24,207 nucleotides of DNA from NCBI GenBank assembly GCA_030148365.1, contig JASBTO010000107.1:1-24207 (forward strand). Reading direction: 5' to 3'. Made by a program: the position numbers and the translations under genes. Of the stretch, positions 15,529 to 22,576 are shown piece after piece (positions within the stretch are counted from its first letter, which is position 1; every line of letters begins with the position of its first letter). Origin of the DNA: Kangiellaceae bacterium (GTDB lineage: Bacteria > Pseudomonadota > Gammaproteobacteria > Enterobacterales > Kangiellaceae). The notes beneath the pieces are model-generated. The model made no database searches and was not told where the DNA came from. It saw only the letters and a program-made list of their open reading frames with translations.

Positions 15529-15837
15529 TCAGGTCTCCTTGCACGAGGCGATGCCGAGGCTGCAAAGCTGCCGAAAACCCGTCTTGAGGTGCTCTTTTAT
15601 GGCGTCGGGATCCAGGTCGGGGAAGCGGTGAGCGACCCGTTCGCTCAGTCGCTGCAGGCTTTGCCCGCCGCCTTGCAGTAACCTCACCGCGCAGGCCAGC
15701 GGCGCGCTGACCTGAAGGGTGGTACTGGAGGGGCTGTGATAGAGCAGGGCTTCATCGCCATCCCATTGGCGCACCTGTAAAGGGCCCGCGCTCAATTCAA
15801 TGCAGGTGCCGTCCACAATGGGAGGCTGCTCCCACAT
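15529..15837 (-). CDS. PqqD-like peptide-chaperone protein of the HPr-rel-A-like cassette
   Basis: The 102-residue protein has PqqD size and pattern. An N-terminal beta-rich half (LQVRQWDGDEALLYHSPSST) is followed by the helix ACAVRLLQG and the winged-helix half LSERVAHRFPDLDPDAIKEHL. PqqD-family proteins bind ribosomally made peptides or leader sequences and present them to modifying enzymes. This subtype is known from neighbourhoods with HprK-related kinase A. ATG 15837 overlaps the stop of protein A by one base (TGATG), so the two are translationally coupled; GTG 15840 directly before it is an alternative. There is no separate ribosome binding site. Coupling to protein A is the strongest local hint about what it binds. 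Confidence 0.8.
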   Translation of the reverse strand: MWEQPPIVDGTCIELSAGPLQVRQWDGDEALLYHSPSSTTLQVSAPLACAVRLLQGGGQSLQRLSERVAHRFPDLDPDAIKEHLKTGFRQLCSLGIASCKET

Positions 15838-16454
15838 CACGCATAGGTATTTTCGAAGAAGGTGATCAGGTCATACTCGTACATGAGCTGGCCGGGGTTA
15901 ATCTCGTAGAAACCGAGGCTGTACCATTCGGTGTACATGTCCCTCACCTCGGCCTCGTCAAGCAGGTACTCCGGGGCATCGTAGGCGGCATTGAGCATGG
16001 CTGCAACCACGTGACAGGCGAGGGTGTCGGGGTAGTTTTGCAAGACGTCGTACATGGACTCGTCCGCGTGGTCGGTCAGCGGGAAGCAGTCCTTGAACAT
16101 GCTGCCTTTCAGGGTGTGCTGGATTTTCTCACAGCTCGGCGAGCCAGGGCCGCGGTAGGTAGAGCAATCTCCACCCAAGGCCTTGTAGGGGTGTGGCCAC
16201 TCATCGGGATTGGCCAACCAGAAAGCGGGATGCTTGCCGGCACAGGTGGAAAAAGTGTCCGTGGCAGACAAGCTGCCAGACATAAAGCCGGAGGGCGCAC
16301 AGGTTTGGGCGCCCAGTACCGCTCGGCTGGACAAGGCCAACAGGATGGGGCTGGCTGCGAGGCCGGCGATAATGCGACGGCGGCCCGGATTCGGTCCGGG
16401 TTCCGCGTTATTTCTTGTTAACTCCTTGCGCGCAAGCGATTTGTCAGATTCCAT
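15837..16454 (-). CDS. Twin-arginine-signal secreted protein A, paralogue of protein B; candidate cassette substrate
   Basis: The 205-residue protein is homologous to protein B along its mature length. The signal region is PGRRRIIAGLAASP (23-36), then a hydrophobic segment and a likely cleavage region near AVLGAQ (45-50). Mature blocks are CAPSGFMSG (Cys52), CAGKHPAFW (71-79), EWPHPYKAL (85-93) and DCFP (122-125). The last 57 residues are close to protein B and end MYEYDLITFFENTYA. Unlike B it has an insertion of roughly 16-17 residues with two extra cysteines (Cys97, Cys108). It starts at ATG 16454, preceded by AAGGAG with eight bases spacing; the upstream in-frame extension to 16568 contains promoter-like DNA and is rejected. 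It is the first gene of the putative operon and is coupled to the PqqD-like gene. I do not know its biochemical function. Confidence 0.86.
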   Translation of the reverse strand: MESDKSLARKELTRNNAEPGPNPGRRRIIAGLAASPILLALSSRAVLGAQTCAPSGFMSGSLSATDTFSTCAGKHPAFWLANPDEWPHPYKALGGDCSTYRGPGSPSCEKIQHTLKGSMFKDCFPLTDHADESMYDVLQNYPDTLACHVVAAMLNAAYDAPEYLLDEAEVRDMYTEWYSLGFYEINPGQLMYEYDLITFFENTYA

Positions 16455-16544
16455 CCGCAAAACTCCTTTTATATATGATCCGCATTCCAAAGCCCCTACG
16501 AACACGCTAACGGGCCGCGAGCACAAGAGGGGTGCAGTCATTTC

Positions 16545-16550
16545 ATTATA
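16545..16550 (-). promoter_or_regulatory. Consensus -10 box upstream of protein A
   Basis: The minus strand reads a perfect TATAAT here, 90 bases upstream of the protein A ATG. No good -35 hexamer is found 16-18 bases further up (the candidate is AAATTT), so an activator may be needed. If real, it would drive the protein A / PqqD / protein B / kinase / nucleotidyltransferase genes and perhaps mutY-yggX. Confidence 0.4.
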
Positions 16551-16694
16551 CGCTGAATTAACAGGCAAAATTTGTACCGCATCCCGAGAAGCCCAATAAA
16601 AACAGTGACTTAATATCTTGGGGGTCTCAAGACAAGTTATTTCGGAGCGAGATTTGTAAAATTTCCTGACAGGCTGGGGACTCCTGCTACCGGA

Positions 16695-18527
16695 TCAGAA
16701 GTCGTAGATCACCGGCAACACGATCGAACTGACCAGCCACATGACGATCACCAGCGGAATACCCACCCGCAAAAAGTCGGAAAAACTGTAGCCGCCGGCA
16801 TTCATCACCAGCAGATTGGTCTTGTAGGCCATGGGGGTGGCGAAACTGAGGTTGGCGCCAAACAGGACGGCGATGACAAAAGCTTCCGCCGGCAAATTGA
16901 GCTGATTGGCAACGCTGATGGCAATCGGCGTGCCGATCACGGCCGCGGCATTGTTGGAAACCACATTGGTCAGCACGGCCAGGAGCAGAATGAGACCGCT
17001 CAAAATGATGGTCGGCGGCGCGCCTTCCAGAGCATAGACAAAGATCCGGGCGATATAGTCGGCGGCGCCGGTTTCGATCATGCCGAGGCCAAGTGCCAGA
17101 CTCGCGACCACGATCAGTACGACCTTGGTGCTCAGGGCCCGTACGGCATCGGTCCAACTCAGGCAGTGGGTGCCAATCATAAGCAATACGCCGGTCAAGG
17201 CGGCAATGGCAATGGGCAGCAGGCCCAGCGCCGCAGTAAGGACAATAAGGGACATGATAATCAGGGCCCGGGTGGCCCGTTTGGTGCGCGGCAGATCCGT
17301 GGTCGCGTCCAGGATCATGAATTCGCCCCTTTGTTTGAGCGCATTGATTTCGTCCGCCTGACCCTGCACCAAGAGCACGTCTCCTACATGGAGTTTCATT
17401 TTCGACAGGCCTTCGGTGTGCAAGTCGACGACGGTGCCGTTTCGGTGCAACGCCAGGGCTACAAGCTGGTATTGCTCCAGAAAACGGACATGCCTGAGTG
17501 TCGAGCCCGCGAGTGGCGAGCCGGGTGTCACCACCAGCTCGGAAAGCTGCTGGTCGTCGGCCGTCAGCGGATGTTCGGCATCGACCTGCTTGCCTTTTTT
17601 GAACAGGCGCGCGCCGAGGACTTGCTCATATTCCTTGAGTCGATCCGGCGTGTCGGTCACCCGCAGCCGGTCTCCTGCACGAACGGCCGCATCCGGGATC
17701 GGCATGATGGAAATATCCTCGCCACGCTGGATCCGCGATACCTGCATCTGGCCGCCGGTCTTGTCGATGACCTGTGACAGGGTCTTGCCGACCGCAAAGG
17801 AATTGTCGTCGATATGCAGGTGGGCCGTAAAAACCCTGGGCGAAAAATCCTTGAGGGACACCGGCCGGTCCGGGAGGATGCGGGGCGCGACCAGCCACAG
17901 GTATATGATGGCGAAACTGCCGACGATAGCCGCCGGCAGGAAAAAGTCGAACATGCCGATCCGGGGTTCGCCAAGATCCGCCGCCACGGCAACCACCAGC
18001 AGGTTGGTCGAGGTGCCGATAGTGGTGGCCATGCCGCCGATCAAGGTGGCGAAGCCCATCGGCATCAGGACGCCTGACGGGCTGGTCGAGGTCCTTATCG
18101 ATACACTGATCAGGATGGGCAGCAGCAGCACGACAATCGGGGTGTTGTTCATGAAGGCGCTGAGCAGGGCGGCGGCCAGTAAGGTCAGCAGCAGGGACAG
18201 GATCGGCGAGTATAGCCAGAACCTGGCCAGGAAACGGCCTACCGGCTCCAGGGCGCCGGTGCGCACCAGCCCCTGGCCCGCGATCATCAGGGCGCAGACG
18301 GCGACCAGCGCCTCGTGGCCGAAGCCATAGAAGAAGCGGGCCGGCTGCAGGGGATCACCGTCCGGATCGATATAGGGGAATGCGGCAAAAGTAATGGTCA
18401 GGATCAGCAGGACCAGAGTACAGGAGGTTTCCAGAGGAATGTCATCGCGACGCCAGACGTAGAGGGCAAAGACTGTCAGCAGCAGCACGAAAAGTGCGTG
18501 GCCATTGGGCAAATCCGGAAACGGCAT
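16695..18527 (-). CDS. SLC13-family permease with two RCK_C (TrkA-C) domains
   Basis: The 610-residue inner-membrane transporter has the usual layout of bacterial SLC13/divalent-anion permeases. An N-terminal membrane half (about 10-225) carries the hairpin FMNNTPIVVLLLPI and the GTSTNLL sodium/substrate motif. Two soluble RCK_C domains follow (about 237-310 and 329-405). The C-terminal membrane half (about 425-608) has the pseudo-repeat NVVSNNAAAVIGTPIA. Family members take up dicarboxylates, sulphate or related anions, usually with sodium; the substrate cannot be told from the sequence. ATG 18527 has AGGAG 11 bases upstream. The gene is divergent from trmB, and no strong terminator follows it before the protein A promoter region. 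Confidence 0.92.
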   Translation of the reverse strand: MPFPDLPNGHALFVLLLTVFALYVWRRDDIPLETSCTLVLLILTITFAAFPYIDPDGDPLQPARFFYGFGHEALVAVCALMIAGQGLVRTGALEPVGRFLARFWLYSPILSLLLTLLAAALLSAFMNNTPIVVLLLPILISVSIRTSTSPSGVLMPMGFATLIGGMATTIGTSTNLLVVAVAADLGEPRIGMFDFFLPAAIVGSFAIIYLWLVAPRILPDRPVSLKDFSPRVFTAHLHIDDNSFAVGKTLSQVIDKTGGQMQVSRIQRGEDISIMPIPDAAVRAGDRLRVTDTPDRLKEYEQVLGARLFKKGKQVDAEHPLTADDQQLSELVVTPGSPLAGSTLRHVRFLEQYQLVALALHRNGTVVDLHTEGLSKMKLHVGDVLLVQGQADEINALKQRGEFMILDATTDLPRTKRATRALIIMSLIVLTAALGLLPIAIAALTGVLLMIGTHCLSWTDAVRALSTKVVLIVVASLALGLGMIETGAADYIARIFVYALEGAPPTIILSGLILLLAVLTNVVSNNAAAVIGTPIAISVANQLNLPAEAFVIAVLFGANLSFATPMAYKTNLLVMNAGGYSFSDFLRVGIPLVIVMWLVSSIVLPVIYDF

Positions 18528-18660
18528 CTACAAAACAACTCCTGGGTTTCTGATTTCTATTTGTTATTTCCGTACCGGTGGTCAGCTGCAAATACCACAC
18601 CAGAGGCAATCACCTTAATCAGAAAATCCCGGTTTGACAATCCTTTAGCGGTGCGGGCCT

Positions 18661-18689
18661 TTGAGGGTACAGGCGGTTGCTGGTAGAAT
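18661..18689 (+). promoter_or_regulatory. Sigma-70 promoter of trmB
   Basis: A -35 box TTGAGG (18661-18666) and a -10 box TAGAAT (18684-18689) are separated by 17 bases. The bases TGG directly before the -10 box form an extended -10 element. The predicted start near 18696 gives a 40-base leader to the GTG at 18737. Confidence 0.65.
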
Positions 18690-18736
18690 CCCGGCCCCGG
18701 CATTTCCGCCATTGCTCCCAGGATAAAGGTACCCGC

Positions 18737-19435
18737 GTGAGTGAACAGGAACCCCATTTCCGCAGAATTCGCAGCTTTGTCCTGCGCGAAGGCCGTCTGA
18801 CCAAAGGCCAGCAAGGTGCGCTGGAGCGCAACTTCCCGACCCTGGGACTTTCACCGCAGAAGCCCGTCAGCGATTTTGCCGATATATTCGGGCGCACGGC
18901 CCCGACCGTGCTGGAAATCGGGTTTGGCATGGGGCAGTCCCTCGTCACCCAGGCGAGCGCCCGTCCGGACTGGAATTTCATCGGCATCGAAGTGCATCGG
19001 CCCGGCGTCGGCGCCTGTCTGTTGTCAGCGGAAAATGCAGGGATCGGCAATCTGCGGGTCTACAATTTTGATGCGGTGGAAGTGCTCGACAAATGCATAG
19101 CGGATGCCTCGCTGGATCGCATCCAGGTCTTTTTCCCCGATCCCTGGCCCAAGAAACGTCACCACAAGCGCCGCCTGATCCAGCCGGAATTCACCCGGCA
19201 ACTGGCCGCCAAACTCAAACCGGGGGGCATTCTGCACCTGGCAACTGACTGGGAAAACTACGCCGGACAGATGCTCGATGTCCTGCAAGGCATTGATTTT
19301 CTGGAAAACACTTCCCCGACCAACGACTTTGTACCGCGCCCGGAATTGCGCCCGAAAACCAAGTTCGAGATCCGGGGCGAAAAACTCGGCCATGGGGTTT
19401 GGGATCTGGTTTTCCGCCGGGCCGGTAAATCCTGA
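18737..19435 (+). CDS. trmB: tRNA (guanine-N7)-methyltransferase TrmB
   Basis: TrmB uses S-adenosylmethionine to make 7-methylguanosine at position 46 of the tRNA variable loop. The 232-residue protein (E. coli 239) has the SAM-binding motif VLEIGFGMGQSL and the family signatures FFPDPWPKKRHHKRRLIQ and TKFEIRGEKLGHGVWDL. I choose GTG 18737 because AAAGG lies seven to ten bases upstream, the promoter sits at 18661-18689, and the length then matches the family. The in-frame codons back to 18677 would overlap the promoter. The gene ends five bases from the convergent hemW stop with no visible terminator. Confidence 0.95.
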   Translation: MSEQEPHFRRIRSFVLREGRLTKGQQGALERNFPTLGLSPQKPVSDFADIFGRTAPTVLEIGFGMGQSLVTQASARPDWNFIGIEVHRPGVGACLLSAENAGIGNLRVYNFDAVEVLDKCIADASLDRIQVFFPDPWPKKRHHKRRLIQPEFTRQLAAKLKPGGILHLATDWENYAGQMLDVLQGIDFLENTSPTNDFVPRPELRPKTKFEIRGEKLGHGVWDLVFRRAGKS

Positions 19436-19440
19436 CGGCG

Positions 19441-20646
19441 CTAGACTTCCCGGATCCGGATGCGGTTCCTGTTCGCTGCGGCCAGCGCTTCCGGCATGAA
19501 CCGGGCGACCAGATCATTGAGAAACAACTGTCCTTGCCCGGTAGCCTGGAGCCGCTCCGGATCGTCGAGCATTAGCCCGTCAGCGACTGCCGCACGCCAG
19601 GCCTCCGCAATCTGTTGCCAACCGAGACCCGTGCGCTCCTGAAATGAGCGCGTCGGTACACCTTCAATGAGCCGCAGCCCGTTGAGCATAAACTCCAGCG
19701 GCAAATCCTCCGCAGCCACTTCCTGCCGACTGCTCTCGAAGGTCAGTGACGGATCCAGGTAGGCCTTTGGACTGCGGCGCTTGCCGGTACGCAGAATCCG
19801 CGCTCCGGCGACATCGGTGATTTTGCCGTGGGCGCCGGCGCCGATCCCGAGGTAGTCGCCAAACTGCCAATAGTTCTGGTTGTGGACACTACGGGCGTCG
19901 GGATGGCGGGCAAATGCGGAGACTTCATACTGGGTGAAGCCGGCGTTAGCCAGTTTGACATGACCGGATTCCTGGATGGCCCAGAGATCGTCGTCGACCG
20001 GCAGCACCGGCGGATGCCGGTAGAACCAGGTATTGGGCTCCAGGGTCAGTTGATACCAGGAAATATGGTTCGGCTCCAGGGCCAGGGCTGTGTCGAGATC
20101 CGCCATCGCCTGGCTGAGGGTCTGGCCCGGCAGGCCGTGCATCAGATCCAGATTGAAACTGTCAAAGCCCGCCTCCCGGGCAAAGTCCGCCGCCCGCAAG
20201 GCCGCACTGCGGCTATGGATCCGGCCGAGGGCCTGAAGATGTTGGTCGTTAAAACTCTGCACGCCGATGGACAGCCGGTTGACGCCTGCGGCGTGGAATT
20301 CGCCGAACTTGACCGCTTCGAACGTTCCGGGATTGGCTTCCATCGTAACTTCCAGACCGGGCAGCAACGGCAAGCGGGCGCGGACCCCGGAAAGCAGTCG
20401 ATCCAGGGCTTCCGGGCTCAGCAAACTGGGCGTGCCGCCCCCGATAAAGATGCTGCTGACGCTACGTCCCCAGACCCCGGGTAATTCGGTTTCGAGATCG
20501 GCGAGCAGGGCATCGATATAAGCTGCCTCGGGAATTTCCTCCCGGGCCTCGTGGGAGTTGAAGTCGCAATAAGGACATTTGCGTACACACCAGGGAATAT
20601 GGATATACATCCCGAGTGGTGGTGCGCTAGTAAGTGCTAACTGCAT
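19441..20646 (-). CDS. hemW: HemW radical SAM haem chaperone
   Basis: The 401-residue radical SAM protein begins MQLALTSAPPLGMYIHIPWC and has the cluster motif C-x3-C-x2-C (Cys20, Cys24, Cys27) followed by DFNSH. A Phe replaces the fourth cysteine found in the coproporphyrinogen oxidase HemN. That is the HemW signature, so it is probably a haem-trafficking protein and not an oxidase. GGGTPSLLSPEAL and IGVQSFNDQHLQALGR are also typical, and a HemN C-terminal domain follows. ATG 20646 lies eight bases beyond the rdgB stop. A longer in-frame start at 20769 would sit inside rdgB and is rejected. The rdgB-hemW order is widely conserved in gammaproteobacteria. Confidence 0.95.
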   Translation of the reverse strand: MQLALTSAPPLGMYIHIPWCVRKCPYCDFNSHEAREEIPEAAYIDALLADLETELPGVWGRSVSSIFIGGGTPSLLSPEALDRLLSGVRARLPLLPGLEVTMEANPGTFEAVKFGEFHAAGVNRLSIGVQSFNDQHLQALGRIHSRSAALRAADFAREAGFDSFNLDLMHGLPGQTLSQAMADLDTALALEPNHISWYQLTLEPNTWFYRHPPVLPVDDDLWAIQESGHVKLANAGFTQYEVSAFARHPDARSVHNQNYWQFGDYLGIGAGAHGKITDVAGARILRTGKRRSPKAYLDPSLTFESSRQEVAAEDLPLEFMLNGLRLIEGVPTRSFQERTGLGWQQIAEAWRAAVADGLMLDDPERLQATGQGQLFLNDLVARFMPEALAAANRNRIRIREV

Positions 20647-20654
20647 AGTCGGGA

Positions 20655-21251
20655 TCAACGGCCTGGGCCAAGGCGCTCCAAGAGCTTTGCAAGCGCCTTG
20701 CCGCGATGGCTGAGAGCGGCTTTGCGTTGCGGTTGGAGTTCGGCGGCCGTGCATTGCTCCTGCTCGCACCAGAACAGCGGATCATAGCCGAAACCGCCGT
20801 CACCCCGGGGCTCCGTCAGAATGCGTCCGCGCCAGGAGCCCTGCACGATCAGGGGCGTCGGATCCTGATGATGGCGCATCAGCACCAACACGCACTGGTA
20901 CTCGGCCCCACGCTGCGCGTCGGGAACACCGTCGAGGCTGTCCAGCAGCTTGGCGTTGTTGTCGGGATCCCGGGCGTCGGGCCCGGCAAAACGGGCCGAG
21001 TAGATCCCGGGACGGCCCTGGAGGTGATCGACCTCGAGGCCCGAATCATCCGCAAGGGCGGGCAGACCGCTGATCTGGCTGGCATGCCGGGCCTTGAGAA
21101 TGGCATTTTCGACAAAGGTGAGGCCGGTTTCTTCCACATCCTCAACCTTGTATTCGCTTTGCGGTGTCACCTTGATGCCGAGCGGCATCAGCATGGCGGT
21201 CAGCTCACGCAGTTTGCCGGTATTGCCGCTCGCCAGAACCAGAGTTTCCAT
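20655..21251 (-). CDS. rdgB: XTP/dITP diphosphatase RdgB (Ham1 family)
   Basis: The 198-residue protein hydrolyses dITP, ITP and XTP to monophosphates and so keeps deaminated purines out of nucleic acids. It has the substrate-binding start LASGNTGKLREL, the metal-site segment ALADDSGLEVDHLQGRPGIYSARFAG, and the conserved ending SHRGKAL. E. coli RdgB is 197 residues. It is followed by hemW after eight bases, so the two are likely co-transcribed. A strong intrinsic terminator lies upstream after the DUF4426 gene, which implies that rdgB-hemW has its own promoter; none is clear in 21252-21340. Confidence 0.96.
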   Translation of the reverse strand: METLVLASGNTGKLRELTAMLMPLGIKVTPQSEYKVEDVEETGLTFVENAILKARHASQISGLPALADDSGLEVDHLQGRPGIYSARFAGPDARDPDNNAKLLDSLDGVPDAQRGAEYQCVLVLMRHHQDPTPLIVQGSWRGRILTEPRGDGGFGYDPLFWCEQEQCTAAELQPQRKAALSHRGKALAKLLERLGPGR

Positions 21252-21343
21252 AGACAGATCACGGATAGAAGCAGAACGGGGATCTTAGCAGGTTTGTGGC
21301 AATAGCCCAGCCCTGGTGAGAGGCAGCAGCAACGCGCAGCCAC

Positions 21344-21370
21344 AAAAAACGCCTCAGAGGAGGCGTTTTT
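21344..21370 (-). terminator. Rho-independent terminator after the DUF4426 gene
   Basis: The 10-bp stem AAAACGCCTC / GAGGCGTTTT surrounds an AGAG loop. On the minus strand it ends in a run of six T residues (the A run at 21344-21349). It starts about 16 bases after the DUF4426 stop at 21386. The five T residues on the right give some terminator character on plus as well. Confidence 0.85.
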
Positions 21371-21385
21371 CAGATCAGGCCGCGT

Positions 21386-21847
21386 TCAGTCCGAGAAAAA
21401 CTGCTGAGAGAAGGTGAGCGGCACCGATTTGCCTTCTCCTTCCGGCTGGATTTCCAGATCGAAGTTGACCCACTCCTTGTCGTCAAAACGGAAACTGGCA
21501 ATGTAATAGATGGCGTCTCCTTCACGGACTTCCTTGAAGGCGAGATCCTTGAGTTGCGAGAGCCGGTTGCGGGCTGTGCCGAGAATGTTGGCGGGCACGG
21601 CATTGGGCATTTCCGCGTCGCCCGCGGTTTTGTGGATGGAAATATTCAGTACACCGACAATACCACTGCGGGTAATGCCGTTGGCGCGCGCCACGTCAGG
21701 GCTTAAAAAGGAACTGTTAAAGGCGTTGTAAAAGACGGTGTAGTCACCCATCTGTTTTTGTTCGGCATGGGCGGCCGAGGCCAGACAGAGCATCACCAGC
21801 CCGATCGAGTACTTCGCAAGCCATTGTAAAGACAGAGCTTTCTGCAT
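21386..21847 (-). CDS. DUF4426 exported protein
   Basis: The 153-residue protein has a signal peptide (about 1-28, ending SAAHAEQ). The mature domain has the DUF4426 pattern: MGDYTVFYNAFNSSFLSPDVARANGITRS, then NISIHK, and the C-terminal SLTF-like PLTFSQQFFSD. Its function is unknown; it is expected to be periplasmic. It has the best ribosome binding site of the window, AAGGAGG six bases before ATG 21847. Genes of this family sit between yggT and rdgB in Pseudomonas-type genomes, as here. It is followed by a strong terminator. Confidence 0.9.
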   Translation of the reverse strand: MQKALSLQWLAKYSIGLVMLCLASAAHAEQKQMGDYTVFYNAFNSSFLSPDVARANGITRSGIVGVLNISIHKTAGDAEMPNAVPANILGTARNRLSQLKDLAFKEVREGDAIYYIASFRFDDKEWVNFDLEIQPEGEGKSVPLTFSQQFFSD

Positions 21848-21955
21848 TTATTACCTCCTTGGCAAACCGGGATTGGAGTCGGGCCCCTTCCTCACCCGAC
21901 TTTCATTCAATAATGAGTAAAACAGGCCCGCATTGCAACTGCGGCAAACCCGGCC

Positions 21956-22501
21956 CTAGCCCGGTAAAAGACTGAGCAAAACCCGGATCAGGAACTGCAG
22001 ACCGATCAGCAATACCAGCGGCGAAAAGTCCAGGCCGCCAAATGACGGCAACATTCGCTGGATGGGTTTCAGGAAAAAGTCCGTGATCTGGAACAGCAGT
22101 GCCAGCGCCGGATTGTAGCCGGACGGACTGATCCAGCTCAGGATGACCCGGGCCAGGGTCGCCCAGAATATGACGTGGAAGATGAGCAGCAGCAAGTCCC
22201 GGAGCGCCACCAGCCAGATCGCGAGCCCGACATAGAGCACGCCCGCGTTGACCCAGTAGATCAAGATGGTTTTTATGGCCAGCAGCAGGTAGGCGACAAG
22301 CAGTGCCGCCAGATCCAGGCGGGGTACGGCCGGCAGCACCGTCCGCATCGGCTTGAGGATCGGGTCGGTCGCCTTGACCACGAACTGGGAAACGGGATTG
22401 AAGAAATCAGCCCGGCACAATTGCAACAGCAGGCGCAACATGACAATGACGGTGTAAACATCAAATACCGTGCTGATCAGAAAGGTAAAGGGATTATTCA
22501 T
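21956..22501 (-). CDS. yggT: YggT-family integral membrane protein
   Basis: The 181-residue protein has two YggT repeats. Each is a hydrophobic helix followed by the pattern NP-[x]-F-[x]-TDPIL-KP-[x]-R-[x]-LP: residues 34-60 (FNPVSQFVVKATDPILKPMR) and about 127-156 (YNPALALLFQITDFFLKPIQ). About five membrane segments are visible. The exact role is unsettled; relatives are linked to osmotic tolerance in bacteria and to thylakoid assembly in chloroplasts. It lies 75 bases after proC, the usual gammaproteobacterial order. Confidence 0.93.
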   Translation of the reverse strand: MNNPFTFLISTVFDVYTVIVMLRLLLQLCRADFFNPVSQFVVKATDPILKPMRTVLPAVPRLDLAALLVAYLLLAIKTILIYWVNAGVLYVGLAIWLVALRDLLLLIFHVIFWATLARVILSWISPSGYNPALALLFQITDFFLKPIQRMLPSFGGLDFSPLVLLIGLQFLIRVLLSLLPG

Positions 22502-22576
22502 TGAAACCGGTTCGGACTCAGGTCAATTCAGGCTGGCATTGTAGCCAATTCAGCGTCGCGAAAGATACCCGGCCGG

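Noticed and set aside
15208..15681. 157-codon plus-strand frame overlapping the PqqD-like gene
   Set aside because: It runs antisense to the PqqD-like coding sequence and has no family features.
12452..16454. Lasso-peptide biosynthetic cluster
   Set aside because: Although kinase, PqqD and nucleotidyltransferase occur together, there is no asparagine-synthetase-like cyclase, no transglutaminase-like protease and no short precursor gene.
16455..16568. 38-residue upstream extension of protein A
   Set aside because: It would cover the TATAAT box, and a strong ribosome binding site lies directly before ATG 16454, followed by the signal peptide.
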